From NCBI GenBank assembly GCA_963978545.1, contig OZ021721.1:36815348-36879347 (forward strand): 64,000 bases of DNA, read 5' to 3'. Positions 1-12,125 of this stretch are shown piece by piece. The translations under genes were made by a program, and so were the position numbers. The notes below the pieces were generated by a model. It was not told the origin of the DNA and ran no database searches. It saw only the letters and a program-made list of their open reading frames with translations. Each line of letters opens with the position of its first letter. Position 1 is the stretch's first letter. The stretch comes from Linyphia triangularis. Taxonomy: Eukaryota > Arthropoda > Arachnida > Araneae > Linyphiidae.

Positions 1-938
1 TTTTTGCGCACAAAACATTAGTTCTTTTTGCAGCTATATTTTTAAACAAACACCTAATTTTACATTAATTAAAACAACATATTACACAGGGTGGCCACAA
101 AATTCAGGAAAAAAAAGTGTCCTGATAATTCCTTGATATATTTTTAAAAAATTCCCCGATATATTTTAAAAAATTCCCTGATTTTACGGCAAATCTTCTT
201 CAAATTTCCCGAACTTTTCCAGATGTGTGATCGAATTGAACATGTATGTTAAAGAGACTACGGGTGTGGAAAATACCATAACTTTCAATTACATTACATA
301 ACATTGGTCATTGCAGTAAAATTTTACATTGTGTAACTTACCATTTTGTTATTTTCTCTCATTTGAATAAAGATGGCCAGTTTTGTGATATTTTTGGCAA
401 TAATTTTTACACGAGCAAAAAAAAAAAAAAATGCCAAAAATGTTACTTTATTCCATAGACATTACGTTGAAAAATCCATTGTTGATGGCCGATGCTCAAG
501 GTCAGAGAACTCTGTTAAAAGCACTCATTTTTTAACTTTTCATGCTTTTATCGTATTTTTATGGAAATTTTGGAGGCGAGAATATTTCGAACACCTTTAG
601 AGGCATCACCACAGCGATTTATCAAAATAATTTGAGCCGTTTTGAAGCAATTACTGAAAAACAAGATTTTTTTCAATGGCAGCAACCTTTTGCGCATGCA
701 AGATTTTGACGAAGTCCTTAATGATAGGTCTCTGAGCCACCACCAACCCGCACACCAAATTTTAACATCGTAAGTCAATTCGTTCGGGAGTTATGCTGAC
801 TACGTACACACAGACAGACATTTTTTCAAGATCAGTTTTTTGAAATCCGGATGTTCCAAAATGTGGAGAAATACAATAAAATAACATTTATTTCTTTACC
901 GAATGCTATATTTTCATTACCCTATGTATACTTAGGGT
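1..938. repeat. Repeat-derived sequence, no gene
   Basis: The block at about 85-235 (starting CAGGGTGGCCACAAAATT) reappears diverged at about 59249-59380 and 60420-60550, so it is a dispersed repeat. A stretch near 740-830 (AGTCAATTCGTTCGGGAGTT then ACACACAGACAGACA) has the look of the conserved tail found in many invertebrate repeats. The open frames here are short and uncharacteristic. Confidence 0.45.
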
Positions 939-1207
939 AATGAACTAATTCAGTTAAAAAAGAACTCCACCGTAATATTATAAATGGTCAGCAGGGCCAG
1001 GAATATTAATTATTCTGTAACACTAAACTACTAACGATTACCACCACAATTCTCCGTTTAAATGGCGCCAAAATACGGATATACAAAATACTTAAGAAAT
1101 ATCCTGTACTACATCTGTATTCTGTATTCCACCTGAAATAAATTCCTAGCCCTGCTGACCATTTATAATATTACGGTGGAGGTTTTTTTTAACTGAATTA
1201 GTTCATT
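939..1207. mobile_element. Foldback (inverted-repeat) element, 269 bp
   Basis: The left arm starts AATGAACTAATTCAGTTAAA and the right arm ends TTTAACTGAATTAGTTCATT. The match continues through CTCCACCGTAATATTATAAA and GGTCAGCAGGGC to about 70 bp per arm with few differences. The loop holds about 130 bp with no coding. This is the structure of a non-autonomous snap-back transposon. No clear target duplication was found. Confidence 0.7.
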
Positions 1208-2293
1208 TAAGTACCGTAAAAATTCTTTCAACAAGTATAGAAATAATATTTATACAGCATGTTTAGTTCTCAGTGATCAATCGTTTTAGAAAAACATACT
1301 TCTACAAGACAGCCCATTCAGTTTTATAGCTCATAAAAATACGTGAAATATACAAAAGGTTTTTTTATTTATGTCACACGTGTGTCCCAAAAATCAACAA
1401 ACCTCACTGATAAGAACATCATTATCTAATTTCATTTATAAATAGAAATACATCTAATTTAGAAAACCGGCAAATAATAGAGTATAATTTAATAATGTAA
1501 TGAAGAAAACTTACCAGAAAAGGCATAAATCCAATTGTCAACAGACATCGTAAAGTTTCAAATCAACTTCAAAAGTGATGCCAGCTACATCATCACTGAA
1601 GGTAAAAGCGTATTGCGCATGCGTCGGATGATACAAATCGTTGATCAGTGGTTTGAAATCACAGTGGTTGAATTATCACATTGAAGCCATATTAAAAAAC
1701 CACATTGAGTAAACGGATTTTTATTTTTTGTTTTTATAAATTGCTTTTACCAAAGTTTTCAATTAATATGATTCTTGGACAGGATTGGGGCTTTCCAAAA
1801 ACCAAAGAAGACACTTGTTTCATGTCTGGTTGAAATATCACATTGAAACAACATTGTGATATCACATTAGAAAAATAAAGAAAACGAAATTCTGACTTTA
1901 TTCGTACTACATAATTAAAACCCCTAAAAATTATACGAAATAAATTGATTTCTGCTAATATCTGCTATAAAATATCAGCTTCCTTAAAAAATGCTTTGGA
2001 ATTGCACATTGATACATTGTGGTTACAATGTGCATTTCTCACTTTCAACGTTTCCACCAAAAAACCACATAGAAACAACATGAGTGTGTTGCTTGGGATA
2101 GTATATTACAATTTGGCATCCATTTTTACAAACTTGTACAATTTAGTAGTAGTGTCTATTCAACTTGGCAGCATTTTACAAAGTCGCCCAATGGGGTCCT
2201 ATACTGCTTCTGTTTCAAACTTACTACTGGTATTGGGATTGATATGCTCTCTAAATTCGGTGATTTCCAAGTAAACAGCTGCATTAGTGCAGA
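1208..2293. other. Non-coding stretch with short internal repeats
   Basis: No gene is recognised. The phrases TATCACATTGAA and CCACAT(T/A)GA recur between about 1670 and 2090. The 109-residue frame at 1945-2274 has no family look and is treated as chance. Confidence 0.3.
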
Positions 2294-2418
2294 CCCAGGT
2301 AGCACAGCAGTATTGGCCAATGTCGGAAACCGGAGCTCTGGAAGATTGGCCAATCCTGGGTAATGTCGGAACGGCCAGCACCGAACGGCTAACATTTTTG
2401 CAATATTGGCCAATATCG

Positions 2419-2565
2419 CAGTGCGGTTTTGGTCGATCTCGAGGAGCAGTTTTGGCCGATATCGAGGAGCAGTTTTGGCCGATATCGATGCCTAGTTTTG
2501 GCCGATATCGAGGAGTAGTTTTGGCCAGTATTGATGTGCAATCTTGGGCAATATCGATGAGCATG
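2419..2565 (+). repeat. 23-bp subterminal tandem array (outer copy)
   Basis: There are about six units of AGCAGTTTTGGCCGATATCG plus AGG or ATG. The units contain the palindromes CGATATCG and TGGCCR. They lie about 125 bp inside the left end, where transposase-binding repeats are usually found in EnSpm-like elements. Confidence 0.8.
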
Positions 2566-3832
2566 GTTTAAACCAAATGTTTTTTTTTTTAAGAATAATT
2601 TAGAATTGTATTTTTATTTATAATTAGATTTTTTTAATTATTTGATGTTGTAAATTACTTCTATTTTTAGCTGAAATAAAATATGTTCTAATGTCTAAAT
2701 AAAATATTAAAATTTAATATGATTTGAATGTCCCCATAAGTAGAACAATTGTTTATTTACTTAGTTCACATTGCTTTCAAAATGAATATTCATTGTTATT
2801 TGAGCATAAATTATTCTTGTTTAAGTCAAATTTTATTTATAAATATGTATACATGTAATTAGAAAAGGATAAAAAAAAAACATGGTTTTTTTCCAAACCT
2901 GGATGAGCAGTTTTAGCCACTACTATGAGCAATTTTTGGAACAGCTACTGTTTTTTCACTATATCACAGAGCATTTTGGATAGATTTGCCACTCAACATA
3001 TCTGAACTTTCTTTTTGGTGGAAGGAGTAGTTGCAAATGATAATTCTTATATGCGTTTAGATTCAATTTTGAGCTGTTCAATGTTTAGTATCACATTGTT
3101 GCCCCAAAACCCTTAATAATCTGTTAAGTTATACTTAAACATTTGTAAAATAATGTTTTCACCTCTCCTACCAAAAAAAAAAAACACATTTAGATAACAA
3201 AATGTCTGATATTCAAGGATTTAGAAAGATGCATGCAATTTTAAACTAGAAAACTGCCAGTAGAATTTAAAGTCCCTATAGGTCAATCAATACTCATTGA
3301 ACTTTTTATGCTAAGGTTTCATAAAAATAGAAGGTTGAATTTAAAACTTGTGAAGTATATTTTTTATGCACAGATCAATTTCATTTAAGAAGTCACTTTT
3401 CATTTTTAAAACATCATTTTTCTCCATACATTAAGAATCGAATAGATAGTAAATAAATATCATTTTAATGCTTTAGTTCATTCACTTCAAATGTAATAGC
3501 AATAAAGTGAATTAAAATTGCAGATCCCCCCCCCCCCCAACATTGAAAAAGTTTTCATCTAAAAATTATTTGACAAAAACATTATTTTTAAAAATCCACA
3601 ATAATATTTACATGTATACCTCATATAATGAATACTTTTTTATACTTTCATTCCTATTTTAATTGCTTTTTGGTGACCGATAATTGAAACCCAATATAAT
3701 TTAATTGATATTTTATGGCTTAAAAACCATGCACACTTAAATTAAAGGTCACTTTCTGCAGTGCATATATATAATAAAAACATAAATTTAATACAAGCTG
3801 TTTATTATAATACATATTTTATTTTACATATT

Positions 3833-5445
3833 TTATCTTCCTTTGAAGTTTCCACCTCGGTGAAGAAAACGAACCTGAAATATAAAATTGTTCATTTCTG
3901 TTTTAATTAAGATTACATTAAAATTTAAAAATCAAATTATTGCCTCAAACTTTTTCTAGTCTTTAGCTCTTTTTATTTTATCCAAGCTCTTTTTGTAACG
4001 GAACTGCAATTTGTTGTCAATAAAAGAAATCATGCAATGCAGCATTTACTGCCAATAAAGAAAAACAGAATTGCAAAATGAAAAACAGAATTTTGCACGA
4101 AAGCATAAGATTGTTAACATTTTGTAAAATTTTTACATCAGAAATAATTTTCTACTAACATTTAAGAAAATCATTCTAAACTGGTATTTGAATTTCAATC
4201 GCATGCATTTGCACCAACCTCAAACAAGCACACAAAAAAACTATGATTTGTGAAATAAATGCTAATGCTTTTTTTTTTTTTTTTTTTTTTTATAAACTCG
4301 TTTATTTTTCCTTAGCTGTTTAAAATTTTAATAAATAATTTATAAGAGAGAAAAATCTCTTTTAAACTGTTAAATTAACCACCAAATAAATTCAAAATAA
4401 ATAGTAAAAAGTGTTGTTGAAAAGTCTGAGATAAAATATAAAATACACTGTTGCACTTGAAAAGTTATAGGAACTAATTTAGAACATAGTGTTTTTGTTG
4501 TTTTTTCTTCTGAACTAATTTCTCAATTATAAGCATATGACAAAGGTGATTTGTACAAAATTGTTTAAAGAAACAGATAATTTTTTTTTTTTTTTTTTGA
4601 AAGACCAGAGATTCTCCATTGCTTATTTTTATTTTAAAATATAAATTATTGTAACATCAAATCGAAATTGCTTGGAGCGTTACCTAATTGATATATTCTT
4701 ATATATATATATTATCTTATATATATATTATTCACATATATTCTTACCTGGCAGAGAAAGTTTTCACCCTTTTTGGTTTACAAATAAGTTTTTGCTTGTT
4801 TCTTTGTGGGATTCCAAAGAAAGAGAATCGTCTTTGAAACGGGCTGGAATATGAGTATGGCTTTTCTGTGTTAATAAATTTTCATCTTCTGAAGAATCAC
4901 TCCCAATGCTAGATATTGAACGGGCAAGCTCAGCTTTATCTTATGCCTGTTAAAAGGAATCTAAATAGGAAAATTATGGATATATGCTATCTCAAACTAG
5001 TTGCAAAACTTCATATACAATTAAATATCTTACTTAGTGCACTTATAGTATCACTCACTAAAAAACCAATCTTCAGTTTGGGAAATTAAAATAGGATATT
5101 ATTTAAATCTGTTAATAAATATCTGTTATTCATGTCCACAATTTCAAAAATCTACACCATTAAAACTTGAATTGATAAGTAGATCAAAAACTTATGAAAC
5201 AATATTTGTGATACCTTTAATTATTTGTATACCCTATACAAAAATTGTAATTTACTTATTGTATGTACAATAGATTTTAAAATTAAATGTTTGCCATGTT
5301 GACTTGAGGGTATATATTCTTTAATCATGTAAATTCCCCCCCCCCCCTTCCCCATTCATTGCAAACTGCCAAAGACAACTTTTGTCCGAGATGAACCAAG
5401 ATGAAGGAATTACTTCTATGGGTTCTCCATTTCCATCAATGAACC
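3833..5445 (-). pseudogene. Same decayed gene, left half in the outer element
   Basis: Homologous exons are: 5445 downward (FIDGNGEPIEVIPSSWFI, then SDKSCLW); 4946-4748 (KAELARSISSIGSDSSEDEN, then IPARFKDD) with donor GTAAGA and an in-frame TGA; and a terminal exon 3874-3833 (VRFLHRGGNFKGR and stop). The acceptor TTTTATATTTCAG is intact before the terminal exon. Both copies keep the same splice sites and the same terminal codons although the introns differ by indels. This suggests the exons were once under selection. Confidence 0.5.
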
Positions 5446-5617
5446 CTACAACAGTATGTATCTTTATTTTAAACTGAACATAATAACAACCCAGGTAGCA
5501 CAGCAGTATTGGCCAATGTCGGAAACCGGAGCTCTGGAAGATTGGCCAATCCTGGGTAATGTCGGAACGGCCAGCACCGAACGGCTAACATTTTTGCAAT
5601 ATTGGCCAATATCGCAG

Positions 5618-5756
5618 TGCGGTTTTGGCCGATCTCGAGGAGCAGTTTTGGCCGATATCGATGCGTAGTTTTGGCCGATATCGATGCGTAGTTTTGGCCG
5701 ATCTCGAGGAGTAGTTTTGGCCATTATTGATGTGCAATCTTGGGCAATATCGATGA
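5618..5756 (+). repeat. 23-bp subterminal tandem array (inner copy)
   Basis: There are six units homologous to the array in the outer copy, with different ATCGATG/CTCGAGG variants in the middle units. The array therefore evolved separately in the two copies. Confidence 0.8.
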
Positions 5757-7188
5757 GCATTGGTTTAAACCAAATGTTTTTCTTTTCCCTCAGAAAAACG
5801 AAATATTTTTTTTAAAGAATAATTTAAAATTGTATTTTTATTTATAATTAGATTTTTTAAATTATTTGATGTTGTAGATGACTTCTATTTTTAGCTGAAA
5901 TACAATATGTTCTAATGTATTTTAAAATAAATCTTCCAATTAAAAACTATTGAAGTTTTTATAAGTATCAAATGAATCGAAGAGCAATATTCTATGTATT
6001 ATGTAGTAAACAATTACTATTGTATATATTGAATTTAAAAAATAGTACCTCTAAATAAAATATTAAAATTTAATATGATTTGAATGTCCCCATAAATAGC
6101 AACAATTGTTTATTTACTTAGTTCAAATTACTTTCAAAAGGAATATTCATTGTTTATAAAACATAAATTATTCTTGTTTATGCTAAATTTTATTTATAAA
6201 TATGTATACATGTAATTAGAAAAGGATAAAAAAAAGACCTCTGTTTAAACCAAAAAAACATGTTTTTTTCCAACCCTCAAAGAGCAATTTTAGCTACTAT
6301 TTTTTTATTATATCACAGAGCAGTTTAGGGTAGATTTGCCACTCAACATATCTGAACTTTCTTTTTAGTGGAAGAAGTGGTTGCAAATGATAATTCTTAT
6401 ATGCGTTTAGATTCAATTTTGAGCTGTTCAATGTTTAGTAACACATTGTTGCCCAAAAACCCTTAATAATTTGTTAAGTTATACTTAAACATTTGTAAAA
6501 TAATGTTTTCAACTCCCCTACCAAAAAAACAACATTTAGATAACAAAATGTCTGACATTCAAGGATTTAGAAAGATACATGCAATTTTAAACTAGAAAAC
6601 TAACAGTAGAATTTAAAATCCCTATTGGTCAATCAATACTCATTGAACTTTTTATGCTAAGGTTTCATAAAAATAGAAGGTTGAATTTTAAACTTGTGAA
6701 GTATATTTTTTCTGCACCGATCAACTTCATTTATGAAGTCCCTTTTCATTTTTAAAACATAATTTTTCTCTATGCATTAAGAATCAAATAGATAGTAAAT
6801 AAATCTCATTTTAATGCTTTAGTTCATTCACTTCAATCATAATATTGTAAAAGCAATAAAGTGAATTAAATTGCAGACCCCCCCCCCCCCCCCATTGAAA
6901 AAGTTTTCATCCAAAAATTATTTGACAAAAACATCTATTATTTTAAAAAATCCACAATAATATTTACATGAATACCTCGTATAATGAATAATTTTTCATA
7001 CTTTCATTCCTATTTTAATTGCTTTTTAATGACCGATAATTGAAACCCAATATAATTTAATTGATATTTTATGGCTTAAAAACCATGCACTCTTAAATTA
7101 ATTGTCACTTTCTGCAGTGCATATTTATAATAAAAACATAAATTTAATACAAGCTGTTTATTATAATACATATTTTATTTTACATATT

Positions 7189-10160
7189 TTATCTTCCTTT
7201 GAAGTTTCTACCTCGGCGAAGAAAACGAACCTGAAATATAAAATTATTCATTTCTGTTTTCATTAAGATTACATTAAAATTTAAAAATCAAATTATTGCA
7301 TCAAACTTTTTCTAGTCTTTAGCTCTTTTTATTTTATCCAAACTCTTTTTGTTAAGGAACTGCAATTTGTTATCAATAAAAGAAATCATGCAGTGCAGCA
7401 TTTACTGCCCATTAAAAAATAAAAAAAATTGCAAAATGAAAAACACAATTTTGCACAAAAGCATAAGATTATTAACATTTTGTTAAATTGTTATATCAGA
7501 AAACATTTTCTACTAACATTTAAGAAAATAATTTTAAACTGGTATTTAAATTTCAATCGTATATACTGAGCTTGTATGAATTTAATTTATATAAAGTTCT
7601 CTGCAAATACGTTTGCACCAACCTCAACCAAGCACACAAAAAACTATCAATCACGAAATAAATGCTAATTCTGTTGTTTTTTTTATAAACTCGTTCATTT
7701 TTCTTTAGCCGTTTAAAATTGTAATAAATAATTTATAAGAGAGAAAAATCTCTTTTAAACTGTTAAATTAACCACCAAATAAAATCAAAATAAATAGTAA
7801 AAAGTGTTGTTGAAAAGTCTGTGATAAAATACACTGTTGCACTTGAAAAGTTATAGGAACTAATTTAGAACATAGTGTTTTTTTTGTTTTTTCTACTGAA
7901 CTAATTTTTCAATTATAAGCATATGACAAAGGTGATTTGTTCAAAATTGTTTAAAGAAACAGATAATTTTTTTTTATTTGAAAGACCAGAGATTCTCCAT
8001 TGCTTATTATATTTTAAAATATAAATTATTGTAACATCAAATTGAAATTGCTTGGATCGTTACCTAATTGATTATCATATATTCTTACCTGGTAGAGGAA
8101 GTTTTCACGCTTTTTGGTTCACAAACAAGTTTTTGCTCGTTTTTTTGTGGGATTCCAAAGAAGGGGGATCGTCTTTGAAACGGGCTGGAATATTAGTTCG
8201 GCTTTTCTTGGTTAATAAATTTTCATCTTCTGAAGAATCACTCCCAATTGAACGAGCAAGCTCAGCTTTATCTTATGCCTGTTAAAATGAATCTAAATAG
8301 GAAAATTATGGATATATGCTATCTCAAACTAGTTGCAAAACTTTATATACAATTTATTTATACAATTAAATATCTTATTTAAAGCACTTTTAATATAACT
8401 CACTAAAAAACCAATCTTCAGTTTGAGAAATTAAAATAGAATATTATTTAAATCTGTTAATAAATATCTGTTATTCATTTCCACCATTTCAAAAACCTAC
8501 ACCATCAAAACTTGAACTGATAAGTAGATCAATGACTTATGAAACATTATTTGTGATACCTTGAATTATTTGTATATACCCTATACAAAAATTGTAATTT
8601 AATTACTGTATGTACAATAGATTTTAAAATTAAATGTTTGCCATGTTATACTTGAGGGCATATATTCTTTAATCATGTTCATTCCCCCCTTCCCCATTTG
8701 TTGCAAACTACCAAAGACAACTTTTGTCTGAGATGAACCAAGATGAAGGAATTACTTCTACGGGTTCTCCATTTCCATCAATGACCCTACAACAGTATAT
8801 TTCTTTATTTTAAACTGAACAGAATAACAAATTAACTATTGAAAGGCCATACTGGCATTTTACTGCCAAGGGAAGGAAGGCTACAACTATTACACTTTTC
8901 ATTCCAAGACAGAAAATAACACTAACAATAATACTTGATTACAATATTTGATGTTTACTTTTCAAATGGAAAGTCTTTTCTTTAAATGAACAAAACATTT
9001 TTATTTTATAAAAACAACATCTTTGCATAGTGTGTTTAAATTAACACAAATGAAGTTAGGCATTAAAAATATATTTTTGTAGATATTTCAAAAATTTCCA
9101 TTCATTGCTCTTTTCTGAGAAATCAATAATTGCACAAGACAGACCTTTTAAATAGGAGAATGTACATATACAGTAAAACCCTGTTAACGCTAAGTCAATC
9201 TGGCCACTGAAATTGTTCGCTTTAACCGAATTTTGTGTTAAATAAATTAACGTTAAGTTTTAAGTACGGAGAACTGCTTTTCCTTCGCATTAAATGTGAT
9301 TTTATGCTAAGCAATTTTGCGTTAACAGGGTTTGCTGTATTTTTTCAAAAATAGGAAGCATAATAACATTAGTTATACATATTGTTAAAATTGACATTTT
9401 CTAGAACATTTACTTTTTATGCAAAGCGGTTGATTGAGATAATGCACCCTATTCCACACCACCTTTGAGATTGAGTAATAGACGTGTTTTAATTTAATGT
9501 GGTTTCCTCAATATGCCCAATTCACAATATATTCTATTAACAGAGCTAATCATGGAGCTTGGATATTGAATTTTATAAGCAATATAAACTAACGATAACA
9601 AATATGATAAATAGGAAGACAAACTAGAATGTAACATGTAGTATAAGTATTTCAATGATGAGCATAATTTGAAACAAGCAATGGAGGGGTAGGGGGGAAT
9701 GGCTAAATGAGTATTAGTTTGCATCCGTGTATGGATGAGATAAAAGCTGAAAATCTTGTTTATATTTTAAACAGCAGCATTAAATAAATAATTGAAACCA
9801 ACTCGATTCCTAATCAAGTTTAATGTGAATATCAATCACCTTTGTCAACATCGCTTTTGTAGATCAAACCAAGTCGGCAATCAAGTATCGTTGAAATTAA
9901 CTAAAACCAACTTAAACCAATAATGTAATACGTAAATACCCCATGAAATCGACAAATTATTGTGACAACACTTACCAGTAATAAGTTTTCGATCCAATTT
10001 TAATGTTACTAATGACCGTCGCGCCGGCGACATAACATAAATAAACTTAGTAAACACACATCCGGGCACTTCAGTTCCTTCAGCCACTCGGTGGCGATTC
10101 TTTTTGAGAAATTCTTCGCATCGTTTTATATCGGATTCGGCCAGTTTTGGCCGTAAGTCG
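7189..10160 (-). pseudogene. Decayed spliced gene carried by the inner element
   Basis: Pieces read right to left are: a 5' exon ending at 9976 with donor GTAAGT; MKSVIVVAFLPLA (8902-8864) with donor GTAAAA; an exon from 8786 downward encoding DGNGEPIEVIPSSWFIS and DKSCLW, then a stop; an exon 8278-8089 encoding KAELARSIGSDSSEDENL and IPARFKDD, with an in-frame stop before donor GTAAGA; and a terminal exon 7230-7189 encoding VRFLRRGRNFKGR and a stop. The order VVxF, DG-EVxPSSW, C-W, KAE, acidic Ser stretch, then KR/PARF resembles transposon-borne proteins known in arthropods and cnidarians, some with DUF4806. That resemblance is from memory. Phases do not all join, so I call it a pseudogene. 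Function is unknown. Confidence 0.55.
9171..9337. mobile_element. pogo/Tigger-type MITE inside the inner element
   Basis: The left end is CAGTAAAACCCTGTTAACGC and the right end is GCGTTAACAGGGTTTGCTG, with TA on both sides. The length is 167 bp. The termini have the CAGT-AA-CCC pattern of pogo-like mariner relatives. Confidence 0.75.
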
Positions 10161-10463
10161 AGATCGTTCCAAAATACATGATTTTTTAAAAAATGCTTAA
10201 AACCGTGGCAAAAATATCACAAAACATATTAATGCAAACCTTCCTTTCTTATACATAAAATATTTTAATTTTAAAACTGTCGATCAACCTTTCAAACTTT
10301 TGAGTATCGTCTATCCAATATTGGGCGAGATTGGGCAATATCGGCATCGAACGGCCGATTTTGCGCCATTCCACATCGGGATTGGCCAATGTAGGGCTGA
10401 TATTGGCCAATACTGCTGTGCTACTTGGGAAATTAACTATTGAAAGGCCATACTGGCATTTTA

Positions 10464-11873
10464 CTGCCGAGGGAAGGAAGGCTACAACTATTACACTTTT
10501 CACCCCAAGACAGAAAATTGCACTATGAATAGCACTAACAATAATACTTGATTACAATATTTGTTTACTTTTCAAATGGAAAGTCTTTTCTTTAAATGAA
10601 AAAAACATTTTTATTTTATAAAAACAACATCTTTGCACAGGGTGTTTAGATTAACACAAAGGAAGCTAGGCATTCAAAATATATTTTTGTAGATATTTCA
10701 AAAATTTGCATTCATTGCTCTTTTCTGAGTAATCAATAATTGCACAAGACAGACCTTTTAAATAGGGAAATGTACATACAGTAAAACCCTGTTAACGCTA
10801 AGTCGATCTGGCCGCTGAAATTGTTCGCTTTAACCGAATTTTGTGTTAAACAAATAAATTAAAGTTAAGTTTTAAGTACGGAAAATCGCTTTTCCTTCGC
10901 ATTAAATGTGATTTTATGTTAAGCAATTTTGCGTTAACAGGGTTTGCTGTATTTTTTTAAAAATAGGAGGCATAATTACAATAGTTATACATATTGTTAA
11001 AATTGACATTTTTTAGAACAATCATTTACCTTTTATGCCAAGTGGTTGATTGAGATAATGCACCCTATTCCACACCACCTTTGAGATTGAGTAATAGGCG
11101 TGTTTTAATTTAATGTGGTTTCCTCAATATGTGCAATTCACAATATATTCTATTAACAGAGCTGCTAATCACGGAGCTTGGATATTCAATTTTATAAGGA
11201 GCAAATATAGGAAATTCCGCAATATAAACTAACGATAACAAATATGATAAATATTTAATATTTATAAATATTATAACTAGAATGTAACATGTAGTATAAG
11301 TATTTCAATGATGAGCATGATTTGAAACAAGCAATGGAGAGGGGGAATGGGTAAATGAGTGTTAGTTTGCATCCGAGTAAGGACGAGATAAAAGCTCGGA
11401 TTTTAAAAGCTCTTAATCTTGTCCAGATGACATAAAAGCTGAAAATCTTGATTATATTTTAAACAGTATTAAATAAATAATTGAAACTAACTTGATTCCT
11501 TATCAAGTTTAATGTGAATATCAATCACCTTTGTCAACATCAATTTTGTAGGTAGATCAAACCATGCCAAGTCGGCAATCAAGTATGATTGAAATTAACG
11601 AAAACCAACAATGCAATACGTAGGTACCGAAACATAACCACATGAAATCGACAAATTATTGTGACAACACTTACCAATATCAAGAATTCGATCCAATTTT
11701 AATGTTACAAATGACAGTCGAGCCGGCGATATAAACAAACTTCCCAAACACACATCCGGGCACTTCAGTTGCTTCAGCCACTCGGTGGCGATTCTTTTTG
11801 AGAAATTCTGGGCATCGTTTTGTATCGGAATCTGCCGGTTTTGGCCGTAACTCGAGATCGTTCCAAAATACAT
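10464..11873 (-). pseudogene. Same decayed gene, 5' half in the outer element
   Basis: The MKSVIVVAFLP exon lies at 10503 downward, but its ATG is GTG here, whereas the inner copy has ATG at 8902-8900. The upstream exon ends at 11675 with donor GTAAGTG and shares CPDVC, SPARxSxVTLKLDR and similar blocks with the inner copy. Open frame before that donor extends to about 11873. The inner copy has a stop in the same frame, so coding status is uncertain. Confidence 0.4.
10779..10949. mobile_element. pogo/Tigger-type MITE inside the outer element
   Basis: This is a 171 bp copy at the position equivalent to the MITE in the inner element. The insertion therefore predates the split of the two element copies and travelled with them. 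Confidence 0.75.
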
Positions 11874-12125
11874 GATTTTTTAAAAAATGCTTAAAAACGT
11901 GTTAAAAACATCGCAAAACATATTAACACAAACATTCCTTTCTTATACATAAAATATTTCAATTTTAAAACTGTCCATCAAACTTTCAAACTTTTGAGTA
12001 TCGTCTATCCAATATTGGGCGAGATTGGGCAATATCGGCATCGAACGGCCGATTTTGCGCCGTTCCACATCGGGATTGGCCAATGTAGGGCTAATATTGG
12101 CCAATACTGCTGTGCTACTTGGGGA

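Larger units (their letters stand above)
5490..10429. mobile_element. Inner copy of the same transposon, inserted into the outer copy
   Basis: This is a complete 4,940 bp element from CCCAGGTAGC to GCTACTTGGG. It is flanked by AA on both sides (5488-5489 and 10430-10431). Its own interior at 8818-8836 shows the uninterrupted sequence GAACAGAATAACAAATTAAC, which is exactly the empty form of the site it occupies in the outer copy. Its left part (5490-8829) aligns with 2294-5489 and its right part (8830-10429) with 10432-12123, with scattered substitutions and small indels. Confidence 0.88.
2294..12123. mobile_element. Outer copy of a CCCARG-terminus DNA transposon, split by a second copy of itself
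   Basis: The left end is CCCAGGTAGCACAGCAGTAT. The right end, read on the other strand, is CCCAAGTAGCACAGCAGTAT, and the match extends through TGGCCAAT to about 28 bp. The element is flanked by GA (2292-2293 and 12124-12125), a 2-bp target duplication. It consists of 2294-5489 and 10432-12123, about 4.9 kb once the inner copy is removed. Just inside the left end is a 23-bp tandem array. Termini, 2-bp duplication and subterminal repeats resemble EnSpm/CACTA elements, but the termini are not CACTA, so the superfamily is left open. No intact transposase is seen. Confidence 0.85.

Noticed and set aside
1945..2274. 109-codon open frame
   Set aside because: Low-complexity hydrophobic translation with no family motif. 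It runs up to the border of the nested transposon and fits chance in a mixed-composition repeat.
2287..2571. Open frames on both strands over the left end (94 and 121 codons)
   Set aside because: They are translations of the terminal repeat and the 23-bp array, and open frames on both strands come from the repeat period.
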